NCBI GenBank assembly: GCA_019038695.1
Contig: JAHOYZ010000015.1
Location: forward strand, 41,859-105,858
DNA: 64,000 nt
Origin: Candidatus Zixiibacteriota bacterium
GTDB lineage: Bacteria; Zixibacteria; MSB-5A5; GN15; FEB-12
Direction: 5' to 3'
The notes beneath the pieces were generated by a model. It was not told the DNA's origin, did not search any database, and was given only the letters and a program-made list of their open reading frames with translations. The position numbers were made by a program, and so were the translations under genes. Below are positions 45,240 to 53,562 of this stretch, one piece after another (the stretch's first letter is position 1; each line of letters begins with the position of its first letter).

Positions 45240-46648
45240 CTGCTCGATACAGCACATTATGGCCGGCGGCGGCCTGTTGTTTTCTTTCTCTGCTGGTTCT
45301 GGGTGGTTGCGGTTCGATGGCCACCAAACAGAAATTCTACGAACCGCTCACTGCCGAACTGCGGACCGGCGAATACGAATCGGTTGCCCAGAAACTTGAG
45401 GCTGCTCGAACTGAGGGAAAATACGGGAAGAAGGATCGTTTCCTGTACTATCTTGATGCCGGCCTCACGTGGCATTACGCTCAACGCTATGATTCCAGCA
45501 TTCTGCGTCTGTCTGAGGCGGAACAAACCGCTGACGATCTTTACACCAAATCGATTTCGAAAGCCATTCTGGCCAACACGCTCCTCAACGACAATGCGCT
45601 GGAATACGCCGGTGAGGATTACGAGGTGTTGTACACCAACCTGATATCTGCCTTGAATTACCTGGCACTGGGTATGTTCGATGATGCCTTCGTCGAAGTA
45701 CGCCGGGCCGGGGACAAACTGGAATTGCTCGAACAGAAATACGTCGAAGCGCATGACCGACTTGCCCAGCAAACGCGCGAGGATAGTTCGGCTATCCTTG
45801 TGGATTACAAACCTGACGCTGTCAGGTTTAACAACTCGGCTTTTGTCCGTTATCTATCAATGCACATGTATGCCGCCGACGGGCTTTACGATGACGCCGA
45901 AATCGACTACAGTTATCTTCAATCCGCTTTTCGCTCTCAGCCCCACATCTATCCCTTTGATCCGCCGGATATAGACTACGCTCTGGACGATATGGCCATG
46001 TTGAGCGTTGTCGCGCTGACGGGGTTGGCTCCAGTGAAAGAAGCGCTCAATCTGCGGATACGAGCGGATAAACAGCTCAACCTGTTGACTATCATCTATG
46101 ACGACGGCAACGACGCTAATACTGTTTTTGCCAACTATCCGCTACCGGACGGACTGGGAGATATGTATGCGAAGTTGTCAATTCCCCAACTAAAGACACG
46201 CCCGTCGCAAATCGCATCTGTGAAAGTCATCGTCAATGGCAGCGTTCTCGGCTATTTACAGTTGGTGGAAGATATCGAGCTGATAGCACAGGAGACATTT
46301 GCTGCCCGTCAGGGGGTTATTCTGTGGCGTACAGTCCTGCGAACGATAGGCAAATCACTGGCCGCCCATAAACTGAAAAAGAAAGTCGATGACGGTGGAC
46401 TGGGCGGGTGGTTGGGTAAATTGGCCGTTGATATCGTCCATGATGCAACCGAGAATGCCGACCTTCGCTGTGCCCACATGCTGCCGCAGCGGGTTCATGT
46501 TGGCGATTTCCGGGTTAATCCCGGCGACTATGACATCAGGCTGGAGTTTCTCGATCAATATGGTGCGGTATTGGCGACACGAGATATTCCGGCTGTGCGA
46601 ATACGTGCGGGCGATTTCAATCTCGTGCCCTCAGTCTGCCTGCGGTGA
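45233..46648 (+). CDS. COG3014-type lipoprotein partner of LpoB
   Basis: Starting at GTG 45233, which overlaps the lpoB stop, the 471-residue protein has a lipobox LGGC (Cys26). The first half is helical and TPR-like (EPLTAELRTGEYESVAQKLE, AGLTWHYAQRYDSSILRL, LGMFDDAFVEVRRAGDKLE). The second half is mixed, ending RVHVGDFRVNPGDYDIRLEF and a beta-rich tail. This arrangement matches COG3014 proteins, which have no firm function. The GTG start is the only one that keeps the lipoprotein signal. Operon membership with lpoB suggests a joint role in cell-wall synthesis control. Confidence 0.75.
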   Translation: MVAARYSTLWPAAACCFLSLLVLGGCGSMATKQKFYEPLTAELRTGEYESVAQKLEAARTEGKYGKKDRFLYYLDAGLTWHYAQRYDSSILRLSEAEQTADDLYTKSISKAILANTLLNDNALEYAGEDYEVLYTNLISALNYLALGMFDDAFVEVRRAGDKLELLEQKYVEAHDRLAQQTREDSSAILVDYKPDAVRFNNSAFVRYLSMHMYAADGLYDDAEIDYSYLQSAFRSQPHIYPFDPPDIDYALDDMAMLSVVALTGLAPVKEALNLRIRADKQLNLLTIIYDDGNDANTVFANYPLPDGLGDMYAKLSIPQLKTRPSQIASVKVIVNGSVLGYLQLVEDIELIAQETFAARQGVILWRTVLRTIGKSLAAHKLKKKVDDGGLGGWLGKLAVDIVHDATENADLRCAHMLPQRVHVGDFRVNPGDYDIRLEFLDQYGAVLATRDIPAVRIRAGDFNLVPSVCLR

Positions 46649-46711
46649 CGACTAACACGCTGAATCAACTGTGCCCAATAATGAACTTACGCAACAGGCT
46701 TGCACGCCCCC

Positions 46712-47809
46712 CTACGCTGTTCGTTTGGTGAACCGGAGAGTCGAGAACGAAAATATAGCCGCGCCATAGATAGCCAAGATAATCACGTCGTTATACAAAT
46801 CGACCAGCCCTGCTCCTCGCATCATTATTCCCCGCGTAATGTTTAAGAAGAATCGCATCGGATTAAGATAAGTTACGTATTGCATCCAATCGGGCATATT
46901 GGCTACCGGCGTGAACAGACCGGAAGTAAGCATGGCGAACACAAAAAAGAACCAGGCAAAAAACATCGCCTGCTGCTGTGTCGAGGTCACGGTGGAAAAG
47001 AACAACCCCATGCCCAACGTTGTCACCAGGTAGAGACCGGTCAGTGCAAAAAGTAATATCAGTGATCCTGCGAACGGAATGGAAAACCAGAGTATGCCTA
47101 CCGTCAACGCCAGACACATCTCGAACAACCCCAGAATGGCAAACGGCAAAATCTTCCCCAGCAGAAGCACCGGCGTCGATATCGGGGTTACTATCAACTG
47201 CTCAAGCGTGCCATGTTCTCGCTCGCGAACAATGGCCATCGAGGTGAGCATAACGGTGACCATCGTTAGTAACGCCACAAGAATACCCGGAACCATATAA
47301 TAGACGGACTCCATCTCCGGGTTATACAGGGTCCGATAACGAATATCCAACGGCGGCTCAATTCCCAGTTGTTGGTGCCCATACTGACTGATAATTCGGG
47401 AAGCATATCCGAGCCCGATCCCAGCCACGCTGGAGTTGGAACCGTCAGCCAGAAGTCCTACAGTGGTACGTTCGTCACGAGTAAATTCTCCGCAGAAATC
47501 CTCGGGAATAAGCAGTGCCATCTCGGCTGAGCCGTCGCGAAATCGGTCCTCTATGTCGAACAAGGAAGCATCGATATATTGTGGGACGAAATATCCCACA
47601 GCCGTCAGGGCACCGACCAGTTCGCGGGAATCCTGGGACCGGCTGGCATCATAGACATCCAGTTCTATTAGCCGCACTTCCGTATTGACCACATATCCAA
47701 ACAGGATTAGCTGAATGATAGGCATAGCGAAAATCATCCGCAGCATGTTTCGATCACGGAAAATCTGGATAAACTCTTTGCGGATCATTCCCAGCAGAGC
47801 ACGCATCAC
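46712..47809 (-). CDS. ABC-2 type exporter permease (YbhR/YbhS-like)
   Basis: The 365-residue membrane protein has one N-terminal transmembrane segment (RMIFAMPIIQLILFGYVVNT), a large extracytoplasmic loop, and five C-terminal segments. REREHGTLEQLIVTPISTPVLLLGK is the hallmark ABC-2 coupling region (by position about 190-215). Last gene of the export operon, overlapping the preceding permease by four bases. The two permeases are paralogous and probably form a heterodimer. Confidence 0.9.
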   Translation of the reverse strand: MMRALLGMIRKEFIQIFRDRNMLRMIFAMPIIQLILFGYVVNTEVRLIELDVYDASRSQDSRELVGALTAVGYFVPQYIDASLFDIEDRFRDGSAEMALLIPEDFCGEFTRDERTTVGLLADGSNSSVAGIGLGYASRIISQYGHQQLGIEPPLDIRYRTLYNPEMESVYYMVPGILVALLTMVTVMLTSMAIVREREHGTLEQLIVTPISTPVLLLGKILPFAILGLFEMCLALTVGILWFSIPFAGSLILLFALTGLYLVTTLGMGLFFSTVTSTQQQAMFFAWFFFVFAMLTSGLFTPVANMPDWMQYVTYLNPMRFFLNITRGIMMRGAGLVDLYNDVIILAIYGAAIFSFSTLRFTKRTA

Positions 47810-48912
47810 TTTGCCTCCGCAGAAAATCGCCTGGTCGCAATTGTCAGAGTGACGATCATCATTACCAGCAGGCTCAACCCCTGGACCGCCATGACTTCAA
47901 AGACGGCTCCTTTGAGCATGATACCCCGGATGATAACGATGAAATACCGCGCCGGGATAATGTAGCTGATAACCTGCAACACCGGCGGCATATTCTTGAT
48001 GGCAAAGATAAACCCCGATAGCATAACTGACGGCAACATAGTGGCGGTCAGGGCAAACATCATGGCCAGCTGTTGAGTGCTGACCAGAGTGGAGATCAGT
48101 ATACCGAGGGCGAGACCGGTAATAACATAGATTAAACCGAAGCCAAGCATCAGGGCAGGTGAGCCGACAAATGGCACGCCAAAAACAATCCGAGCCATGA
48201 CCACAATCAGTAGACCATCAATCAGGGCGATAACGATATATGGAACCAGCTTGCCCAGCAGGATTTGTATCGGCTTGACCGGAGCAGTGTGGAGTTGTTC
48301 GAGAGTGCCGGTTTCTCTTTCTCGAGCAATCGTGATTGAAGTCAGCAAAGCCGAAATCATTACCAGAATTATCGCCACCAATCCGGGGACAAAGAAATGG
48401 GCTGACTTGAGATCAGGATTGTACAGCACCTGACGCGAAATTGTTATACCCGGCATCTCTTGTCCCGATGGCAAGCGCGAGGCCATCACCTCCCCCAGCA
48501 CAGCCTGGGCGTAGTTTTGAGTGGCGGCGGCGAGATTGTTGTCGGACCCGTCGAGCAACATACCCAGTGAAAACGGAGTATTGGACTGAATGGACTTTGC
48601 ATACCCGGGACGAATAATAAGCACAGCATTCGCCTCTGAGGAACGCAGACAGGCTTCCGGATCATCGAGATCAACCGGAACCGACGGTTCGTTAAAATAG
48701 GCCGAGCGATAGAAACGGTCTGACAGATCCCGCGAAAGTGAAGTCCGGTCATAATCCACTATACCCAGTACAACATTCTCAATATCCATATTGATGGCAT
48801 AGCCGTACAAAAACGTCATCATGATCGGCATTATGATTACAATCATCAATGAGCGGGAATCGCGCAGGATGTGGTATCCTTCTTTGCGCGCCATAAACAG
48901 AATCTTACGCAT
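47806..48912 (-). CDS. ABC-2 type exporter permease (YbhR/YbhS-like)
   Basis: The 368-residue paralogue of the next gene downstream has the same layout: an N-terminal anchor helix (IVIIMPIMMTFLYGYAIN), a periplasmic domain, then five transmembrane helices after ARERETGTLEQLHTAPVK. Its start overlaps the ATPase gene by eight bases, implying coupled translation. Confidence 0.9.
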   Translation of the reverse strand: MRKILFMARKEGYHILRDSRSLMIVIIMPIMMTFLYGYAINMDIENVVLGIVDYDRTSLSRDLSDRFYRSAYFNEPSVPVDLDDPEACLRSSEANAVLIIRPGYAKSIQSNTPFSLGMLLDGSDNNLAAATQNYAQAVLGEVMASRLPSGQEMPGITISRQVLYNPDLKSAHFFVPGLVAIILVMISALLTSITIARERETGTLEQLHTAPVKPIQILLGKLVPYIVIALIDGLLIVVMARIVFGVPFVGSPALMLGFGLIYVITGLALGILISTLVSTQQLAMMFALTATMLPSVMLSGFIFAIKNMPPVLQVISYIIPARYFIVIIRGIMLKGAVFEVMAVQGLSLLVMMIVTLTIATRRFSAEAK

Positions 48913-49648
48913 CGACGTTCTCCCGCCCGGAGATCAAAGAGATGAAGGTATCCTCCAGGTTGGCTTCGTCATGCGCGGCGACGATTTCAAACGGCTTGCC
49001 CATTTCGACGATCCGCCCCTGGTGCATAATCGAAATCCTATCGCAGTATTCCGCCTCGTCCATGTAATGAGTCGTCACAAAAATCGTGACTTCCTCCTCA
49101 GCTAGATCATACAACAAGCTCCAGAATTTCCGTCGAAAAATCGGGTCCACGCCACCGGTCGGTTCATCGAGAAACAGAATGCGAGGCTCGTGCAACAGTG
49201 CCGCCCCTAATGCCAGTCGCTGACGCCACCCGGTCGGCAAAGATTTGGAAGGTCGATCAAGAAACTCCGCCAGCTCAAGCCGGTCCGATAAATCGTTAAT
49301 CCGTTCCCTGGTGTGAGACCTACTAAGACCATAAGCTGCGCCATAGAAATTCAAATTCTCGCGTCCGGTAAGATCGGAGTATAACGAGAACTTCTGTGAC
49401 ATATAGCCAATGGAACGTTTGATCTGTTCCGATTGGCTAAAGACATCAAGTCCGGCGACCATCCCCTCCCCCTCAGTCGGTAATAATAATCCGCATAACA
49501 TCCTGATCGTGGTTGTCTTGCCCGCCCCGTTCGCTCCCAGAAAACCAAACGTCTCGCCAGCCGATATGCTCAGCGTGACTTTGTCCACCGCTGTGAACGA
49601 ACCAAACCGGCGCGTGAGCAATTGTGTCTCTACTGCGGGTTGGCTCAT
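48905..49648 (-). CDS. ABC exporter ATP-binding subunit (second ATPase of the export operon)
   Basis: ATG 49648 with GGAGAGACC upstream gives 247 residues. Walker A is GANGAGKTT and Walker B ILFLDEPTGGVD, with the H-loop in FVTTHYMDEAE. The signature reads LPTGWRQRLALG instead of LSGGQ, as is usual for the second ATPase half of YbhF-type exporters. It overlaps its upstream neighbour by an ATGA. Confidence 0.9.
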   Translation of the reverse strand: MSQPAVETQLLTRRFGSFTAVDKVTLSISAGETFGFLGANGAGKTTTIRMLCGLLLPTEGEGMVAGLDVFSQSEQIKRSIGYMSQKFSLYSDLTGRENLNFYGAAYGLSRSHTRERINDLSDRLELAEFLDRPSKSLPTGWRQRLALGAALLHEPRILFLDEPTGGVDPIFRRKFWSLLYDLAEEEVTIFVTTHYMDEAEYCDRISIMHQGRIVEMGKPFEIVAAHDEANLEDTFISLISGRENVDA

Positions 49649-50562
49649 ACCGGTCTCTCCATCAACTGCACGAAACAATCCTCAAGATCAGGGGCGACCG
49701 GACGAGCGGCCGATGGATCGATCCCTGCCGAAGTCAACTCAGCGCGGTATCGCTCAGGTGTATCTTCAGTAGCTAAATAAAGATGTAACCCGGCTCCGAA
49801 ACGACTGGCCGCAAGACCTTCAATACTGTTGAGAAACGTGACTGTCTTGGCGTCCGGAATGAAATCTACAAAGAACACGCAACCATCGAAGGTTTGCACC
49901 AACTCCGCTGGAGTTCCCTCCGCCAATTTACGCCCGCCGAACATGAAACAGGCGCGATCGACCCGGGCTACTTCGTCCATGTACGGCGTGGCCACCATAA
50001 TTGCCACTCCCTGTTTCTTGAGTTGCAGAAGAATATCCCAGAACTGACGCCGCGACAACGGGTCAACGCCGGTCGTGGGTTCATCAAGAATCAGCAAACC
50101 CGGCTCATGCATAAGAGCACAGGAAAGAGCCAGTTTCTGCTTCATCCCACCGGAAAGATCACTTGCGCGACGATTGGCAAAGGGTTGCAGGCGTGAAAAG
50201 CCGTACATCTCATCACGCTTTCGCCGATACTTATCCCCGACGACATCATAAATACCGGCATGAAACACCAGGTTTTCTTCAACGCTTAGATCAGGATAGA
50301 GCGAAAATATCTGCGGCATGTATCCGAGCATCGGTTTGACCTGATCAAACTGGGCAAAGAAATCGTGACCATCAATCGTGGCACCGCCGCTATCAGGGCG
50401 AACCAGGTTACACAACATACGCATGATCGTCGTTTTGCCCGCGCCGTCCGGACCAACCAGCGCATAAATCTCACCCCGGTCAAGTGAGAACGAAAAATCA
50501 TTGACGGCCGACACCGAATCGTACGCCTTCTGCAAATGTTCGACTTCGAGAAACGCCATCAT
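49645..50562 (-). CDS. ABC exporter ATP-binding subunit (first ATPase of the export operon)
   Basis: The 305-residue protein has Walker A GPDGAGKTT, the signature LSGGMKQKLAL and Walker B LLILDEPTTGVD. The C-terminal extension of about 80 residues is typical for the DrrA-like class. Where E. coli YbhF fuses both ATPase halves into one chain, here they are two genes. The start ATGATG overlaps the hlyD stop. Confidence 0.9.
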   Translation of the reverse strand: MMAFLEVEHLQKAYDSVSAVNDFSFSLDRGEIYALVGPDGAGKTTIMRMLCNLVRPDSGGATIDGHDFFAQFDQVKPMLGYMPQIFSLYPDLSVEENLVFHAGIYDVVGDKYRRKRDEMYGFSRLQPFANRRASDLSGGMKQKLALSCALMHEPGLLILDEPTTGVDPLSRRQFWDILLQLKKQGVAIMVATPYMDEVARVDRACFMFGGRKLAEGTPAELVQTFDGCVFFVDFIPDAKTVTFLNSIEGLAASRFGAGLHLYLATEDTPERYRAELTSAGIDPSAARPVAPDLEDCFVQLMERPV

Positions 50563-51434
50563 TCTCCCAGGGTGACATAGACCGGCATACCAATCTTAAG
50601 GCTGCCGTCGGAGTTGACTATTCGTACTTTCGCAGCATAAACAAGATCGGCCCGGGACTTGGCGGTCTGGACATTCTTGGGAGTGAACTCCGCCTCATCC
50701 GAGGTCCAGAAAATCGTTCCTTCATAGGTACGACCTGCTTCAGTATCAATCGTAGCGTGATCACCGATTTTCACGGTCGCAAAATCACCGGCCGGCAGAT
50801 ACACTTTGACCCACACGGAATCGAGGACCGCCAGCGTCGCAATCGAACGCCCCGGTGTCAGAAGTTCACCAGCCTCGATAAGTTTCTCGGTTACAACACC
50901 TGAAATCGGAGCCACAGGATAACAATCCTCAAGTTGCCGTTCGAGACGATCCAGGTCGGTATCAATTTTATCTAACTGAGCTTCGAGCGTGGCCACGGTA
51001 GCTTCAGCGGCTTGAAGTCCCACCTTTGCCAGAGAGTGCTCATGAGCAACACGGTCATATTGCTGGCCGGTGGCAGTGCTGGATTTGACCAGTTGCGCCA
51101 TACGCATCTCTTCGGAAAGGGCGTACTGTTCGGTTTGGTGCGCTTTATCAACCCCAATCCGAGCCGTCTCAAGATTGGCCAGCGCTACTGTGCAGCCCGC
51201 TCTGGCAGACGCCAGTTCCAACTCAATGCGAGTGGGATCAATTATAGCAAGAGTATCCCCATTTGAGATATGGTCACCTTCGTCGAAAGCAATACTCAGA
51301 ATGCGCCCGGTGGTTTCGGATGAGATCAACACCTCGGTGGTTTCGATGAACCCTGACCCGCCGACGCCTGAGTCATCGGAACCACAGCCAACAAGCCCGA
51401 AAAGAAGCAATAGTACTAAGGCATAATATTTCAT
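50559..51434 (-). CDS. HlyD-family periplasmic adaptor lipoprotein
   Basis: ATG 51434 has AGAGAGG eight bases upstream. Lipobox LVGC (Cys17) makes it a lipid-anchored membrane fusion protein of 291 residues. The biotinyl-lipoyl halves are split around a coiled-coil hairpin (residues about 70-150, LEAQLDKIDTDLDRLERQL). GVVTEKLIEAGELLTPG and the beta-barrel segment VWVKVYLPAGDFATVKIGD follow. It links the ABC exporter to TolC. The family name and context are those of YbhG. Confidence 0.92.
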   Translation of the reverse strand: MKYYALVLLLLFGLVGCGSDDSGVGGSGFIETTEVLISSETTGRILSIAFDEGDHISNGDTLAIIDPTRIELELASARAGCTVALANLETARIGVDKAHQTEQYALSEEMRMAQLVKSSTATGQQYDRVAHEHSLAKVGLQAAEATVATLEAQLDKIDTDLDRLERQLEDCYPVAPISGVVTEKLIEAGELLTPGRSIATLAVLDSVWVKVYLPAGDFATVKIGDHATIDTEAGRTYEGTIFWTSDEAEFTPKNVQTAKSRADLVYAAKVRIVNSDGSLKIGMPVYVTLGE

Positions 51435-51435
51435 A

Positions 51436-52749
51436 TCAGAAACCTCTCTTGAGTTTATCCGATCCAAGGGCATAATAATGAGCCGCCTGAGCTATATGGA
51501 AATCAACCTGCGCCGCCGCTTCCGATGACTCTGCTTCGGTCAGAGATGCTTCGATCTCCAGCAAGCGATTCGATGACAATGCTCCTTCCCGATGACCGGC
51601 ACGAGCCAGTCGGTAGCTGTCCGAAGCTACTCGGTTTTGTGATTTGGTTGTGACCCAGCGTTCATAAGCAAGCAATAATTTCTGACGAGCCAGCAGAACC
51701 TCCCTATCCAGTTCTTCAGCCACCCGATCATGTTCCCGCTGTGCGCTCCTGAGATGCCACTTTGCTCTCTGACTCTCATGTGTGGTTTGCCTGCCAAGAT
51801 TGAACGACCAACTTAGTTGACCGCCGACTGTCCAATAGTCATTCCAGTTATCATTAAAACGATCCAGATTGGGTTTGCCATAGGAATATCCTGCGAAAAC
51901 CAAAAGCGATGGCACCATCGCCGAACGCGCCAACCGTACTCTTGCTTTGCTGTGTTCAATGCCTGCCCGAGCTACCTCAATTTGTGGCTTAGCTCCCAAG
52001 ATGGCCACTTGTTGGTCGATGCTCGGCTGGGGCAGTGTGTCGCTCGCGGCCAAGTGCTCCTCCGGCAGTAATCCCAGTATGATGCTCAACTCAATCTCTG
52101 CCGCGCGACGTTCATTCTTGGCTGTCGTCACACGGAGAGATGCCCCAGTCACAGCCAGCTCCGCTTCGAGCAGAGCGACCGAGTCCGCCGCCCCGGCCGC
52201 GTGCAAAGCCTGCACATCCGCCTGAACGAGTCGGATACGAGCCAGCGAAGCTTCAACTGCAGTAACTTCCTGGTCGGTACGAGCCAGCCGCAAGTACGAA
52301 TATCGAGTCATAAAGCAGACCGCGTCCGAGCTTGCCTGCTCAAGAGCACGATTTCGACTGAGGCCAGCCTCGGCTGCTGCAATACCGCCAGTGATCCTGC
52401 CGCCGGTATAGATTGGCATTGTCAGGCGTAGGTCGGTCTGGTAGTTTTCGTGTGTACCCACCTCGCGACTCATGGAAAAGGCACCGACGTTGATGTCTAA
52501 TGAAGGCACCTCAGAAATATAAGTCCCCATTGCGTTTATCGAAACCGTCGGGAGCCGACCTGATCGGGCAGCTTTGGCTCCATACAGAGCCGCCATCCGA
52601 TCAGCCTGAGCTTTCTTCAACGAATGAGAATGCTCTCCTGCCAGAACAAGAGCATCGCTCAAACTGAGATCCCGAGCATAGGCTGTGGTAACGATCATCA
52701 GGATAACTAACAGAAGAATAGCTGTCAGCATGAATGGACGTATTTTCAT
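51436..52749 (-). CDS. TolC-family outer-membrane efflux protein
   Basis: The 437-residue protein has a signal peptide (LTAILLLVILMIVTTAYA) and the TolC-type repeated helical layout: LSLSDALVLAGEHSHSLKKAQAD at the start of the first half and IEHSKARVRLARSAMVPSLLVFAGY in the second. Members form the outer-membrane exit duct of tripartite pumps. Its last codons overlap the ribosome site of the hlyD gene, and its ATG overlaps the tetR stop. Confidence 0.92.
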   Translation of the reverse strand: MKIRPFMLTAILLLVILMIVTTAYARDLSLSDALVLAGEHSHSLKKAQADRMAALYGAKAARSGRLPTVSINAMGTYISEVPSLDINVGAFSMSREVGTHENYQTDLRLTMPIYTGGRITGGIAAAEAGLSRNRALEQASSDAVCFMTRYSYLRLARTDQEVTAVEASLARIRLVQADVQALHAAGAADSVALLEAELAVTGASLRVTTAKNERRAAEIELSIILGLLPEEHLAASDTLPQPSIDQQVAILGAKPQIEVARAGIEHSKARVRLARSAMVPSLLVFAGYSYGKPNLDRFNDNWNDYWTVGGQLSWSFNLGRQTTHESQRAKWHLRSAQREHDRVAEELDREVLLARQKLLLAYERWVTTKSQNRVASDSYRLARAGHREGALSSNRLLEIEASLTEAESSEAAAQVDFHIAQAAHYYALGSDKLKRGF

Positions 52750-53390
52750 CGCGCTTTCACTCCGTTTAGAAAAAGATCCATTATTGCCGGGCGGCGCTCT
52801 TGGGCGAACTGCTCGCTGTCAGTGATTTCGAGTACCCGGTCCAGCAGGGGGGATAATAGAAAATAGCCAATATTCATCGTAACAAACGAAACCCAGGCCT
52901 GGCGAATATCTATTGGCCTTAGAGTCTTATCCTCGATTCCCTGTTCGAACTGATGTCTAATGATCTGAGGTATTTCAGAACGTGAGATGATTGAGGCCAA
53001 TACCGGGATCACATTGCTCTCAGGATTAGCAAGCTCACGCAACAGCAGCTTGGACACGTCCGGCTGCCTCAAAAACACCAATCTCCAACCGTCCTGAATG
53101 GTTTCCAGGACGTTCTCCAAATCGGAAAACTCCGCTGTCTTCGTTTTGAGAGAGGCTATTATCTTGCCAAAACTGACTTTGAGAACCTCGGAGTAGAGAT
53201 TTTCCTTGGATGAAAAGTAGTAGTAGATCATGGCCTTGTTGACACCTGCTTTTTGGGCGATACGATCAACACGGGCACCTTCCACACCATAGCGGGAGAA
53301 CTCCTTCAAAGCTGCTTCGAGAATTCTCCGGCTGGGCTCCTTTTCAGGTACAGGGGAAGCGTTCGACATTTCGTTCTTCTTGGTATCCAT
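52746..53390 (-). CDS. TetR-family regulator of the export operon
   Basis: From ATG 53390 the protein has 214 residues. The N-terminal helix-turn-helix is classical: ILEAALKEFSRYGVEGARVDRIAQKAGVNKAMIYYYFSSKENLYSEV (in pieces, about 25-70). The C-terminal ligand-binding half is helical. It is the first gene of the leftward tetR-tolC-hlyD-ABC operon. Two direct 15-base repeats at its start codon are the likely self-operator. The inducer is presumably an exported substrate. Confidence 0.93.
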   Translation of the reverse strand: MDTKKNEMSNASPVPEKEPSRRILEAALKEFSRYGVEGARVDRIAQKAGVNKAMIYYYFSSKENLYSEVLKVSFGKIIASLKTKTAEFSDLENVLETIQDGWRLVFLRQPDVSKLLLRELANPESNVIPVLASIISRSEIPQIIRHQFEQGIEDKTLRPIDIRQAWVSFVTMNIGYFLLSPLLDRVLEITDSEQFAQERRPAIMDLFLNGVKAR

Positions 53391-53394
53391 TTCG

Positions 53395-53426
53395 ACCAAC
53401 CGTTTAGTTTAACCAACCGTTTAGTT
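53395..53426. promoter_or_regulatory. Tandem operator for the TetR regulator
   Basis: ACCAACCGTTTAGTT occurs twice without mismatch, at 53395-53409 and 53412-53426 (17-base period), covering the region from the predicted transcription start to the tetR start codon. Each copy contains the partly symmetric AACCGTTTAGTT. Confidence 0.75.
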
Positions 53427-53429
53427 ATC

Positions 53430-53458
53430 AATATCGACAAGTCGTACCGATTTGTCAA
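53430..53458 (-). promoter_or_regulatory. Promoter of the tetR-efflux operon
   Basis: On the minus strand TTGACA (53453-53458), 17 bases, GATATT (53430-53435). The tandem operator begins right after the -10 box. Confidence 0.65.
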
Positions 53459-53500
53459 GCGGAATCCAGTCAAAAAGACAGCTTCACCCAAAAAATCCTG

Positions 53501-53530
53501 TTGACAAACGCAGAATGGCCAATATTATAC
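53501..53530 (+). promoter_or_regulatory. Promoter of the redox-signalling operon
   Basis: TTGACA (53501-53506), 18 bases, TTATAC (53525-53530). It is divergent from the tetR promoter, 42 bases away, so the two units share one control region. Confidence 0.6.
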
Positions 53531-53562
53531 AGAAAACACAGAAAAGTCAGAAAGCTCAGAAA
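53530..53562 (+). repeat. Four tandem 9-base repeats in the operon leader
   Basis: CAGAAA starts at 53530, 53539, 53548 and 53557, an exact 9-base period (CAGAAAACA, CAGAAAAGT, CAGAAAGCT, CAGAAATG). The array runs from the -10 box to the start codon, replacing a normal ribosome site. A role as regulator-binding array or translation enhancer is possible. Confidence 0.6.

Noticed and set aside
53395..53562. CRISPR array
   Set aside because: The direct repeats (15-mers twice, 9-mers four times) are too short, have no unique spacers and lie in a promoter region. No cas gene is present.
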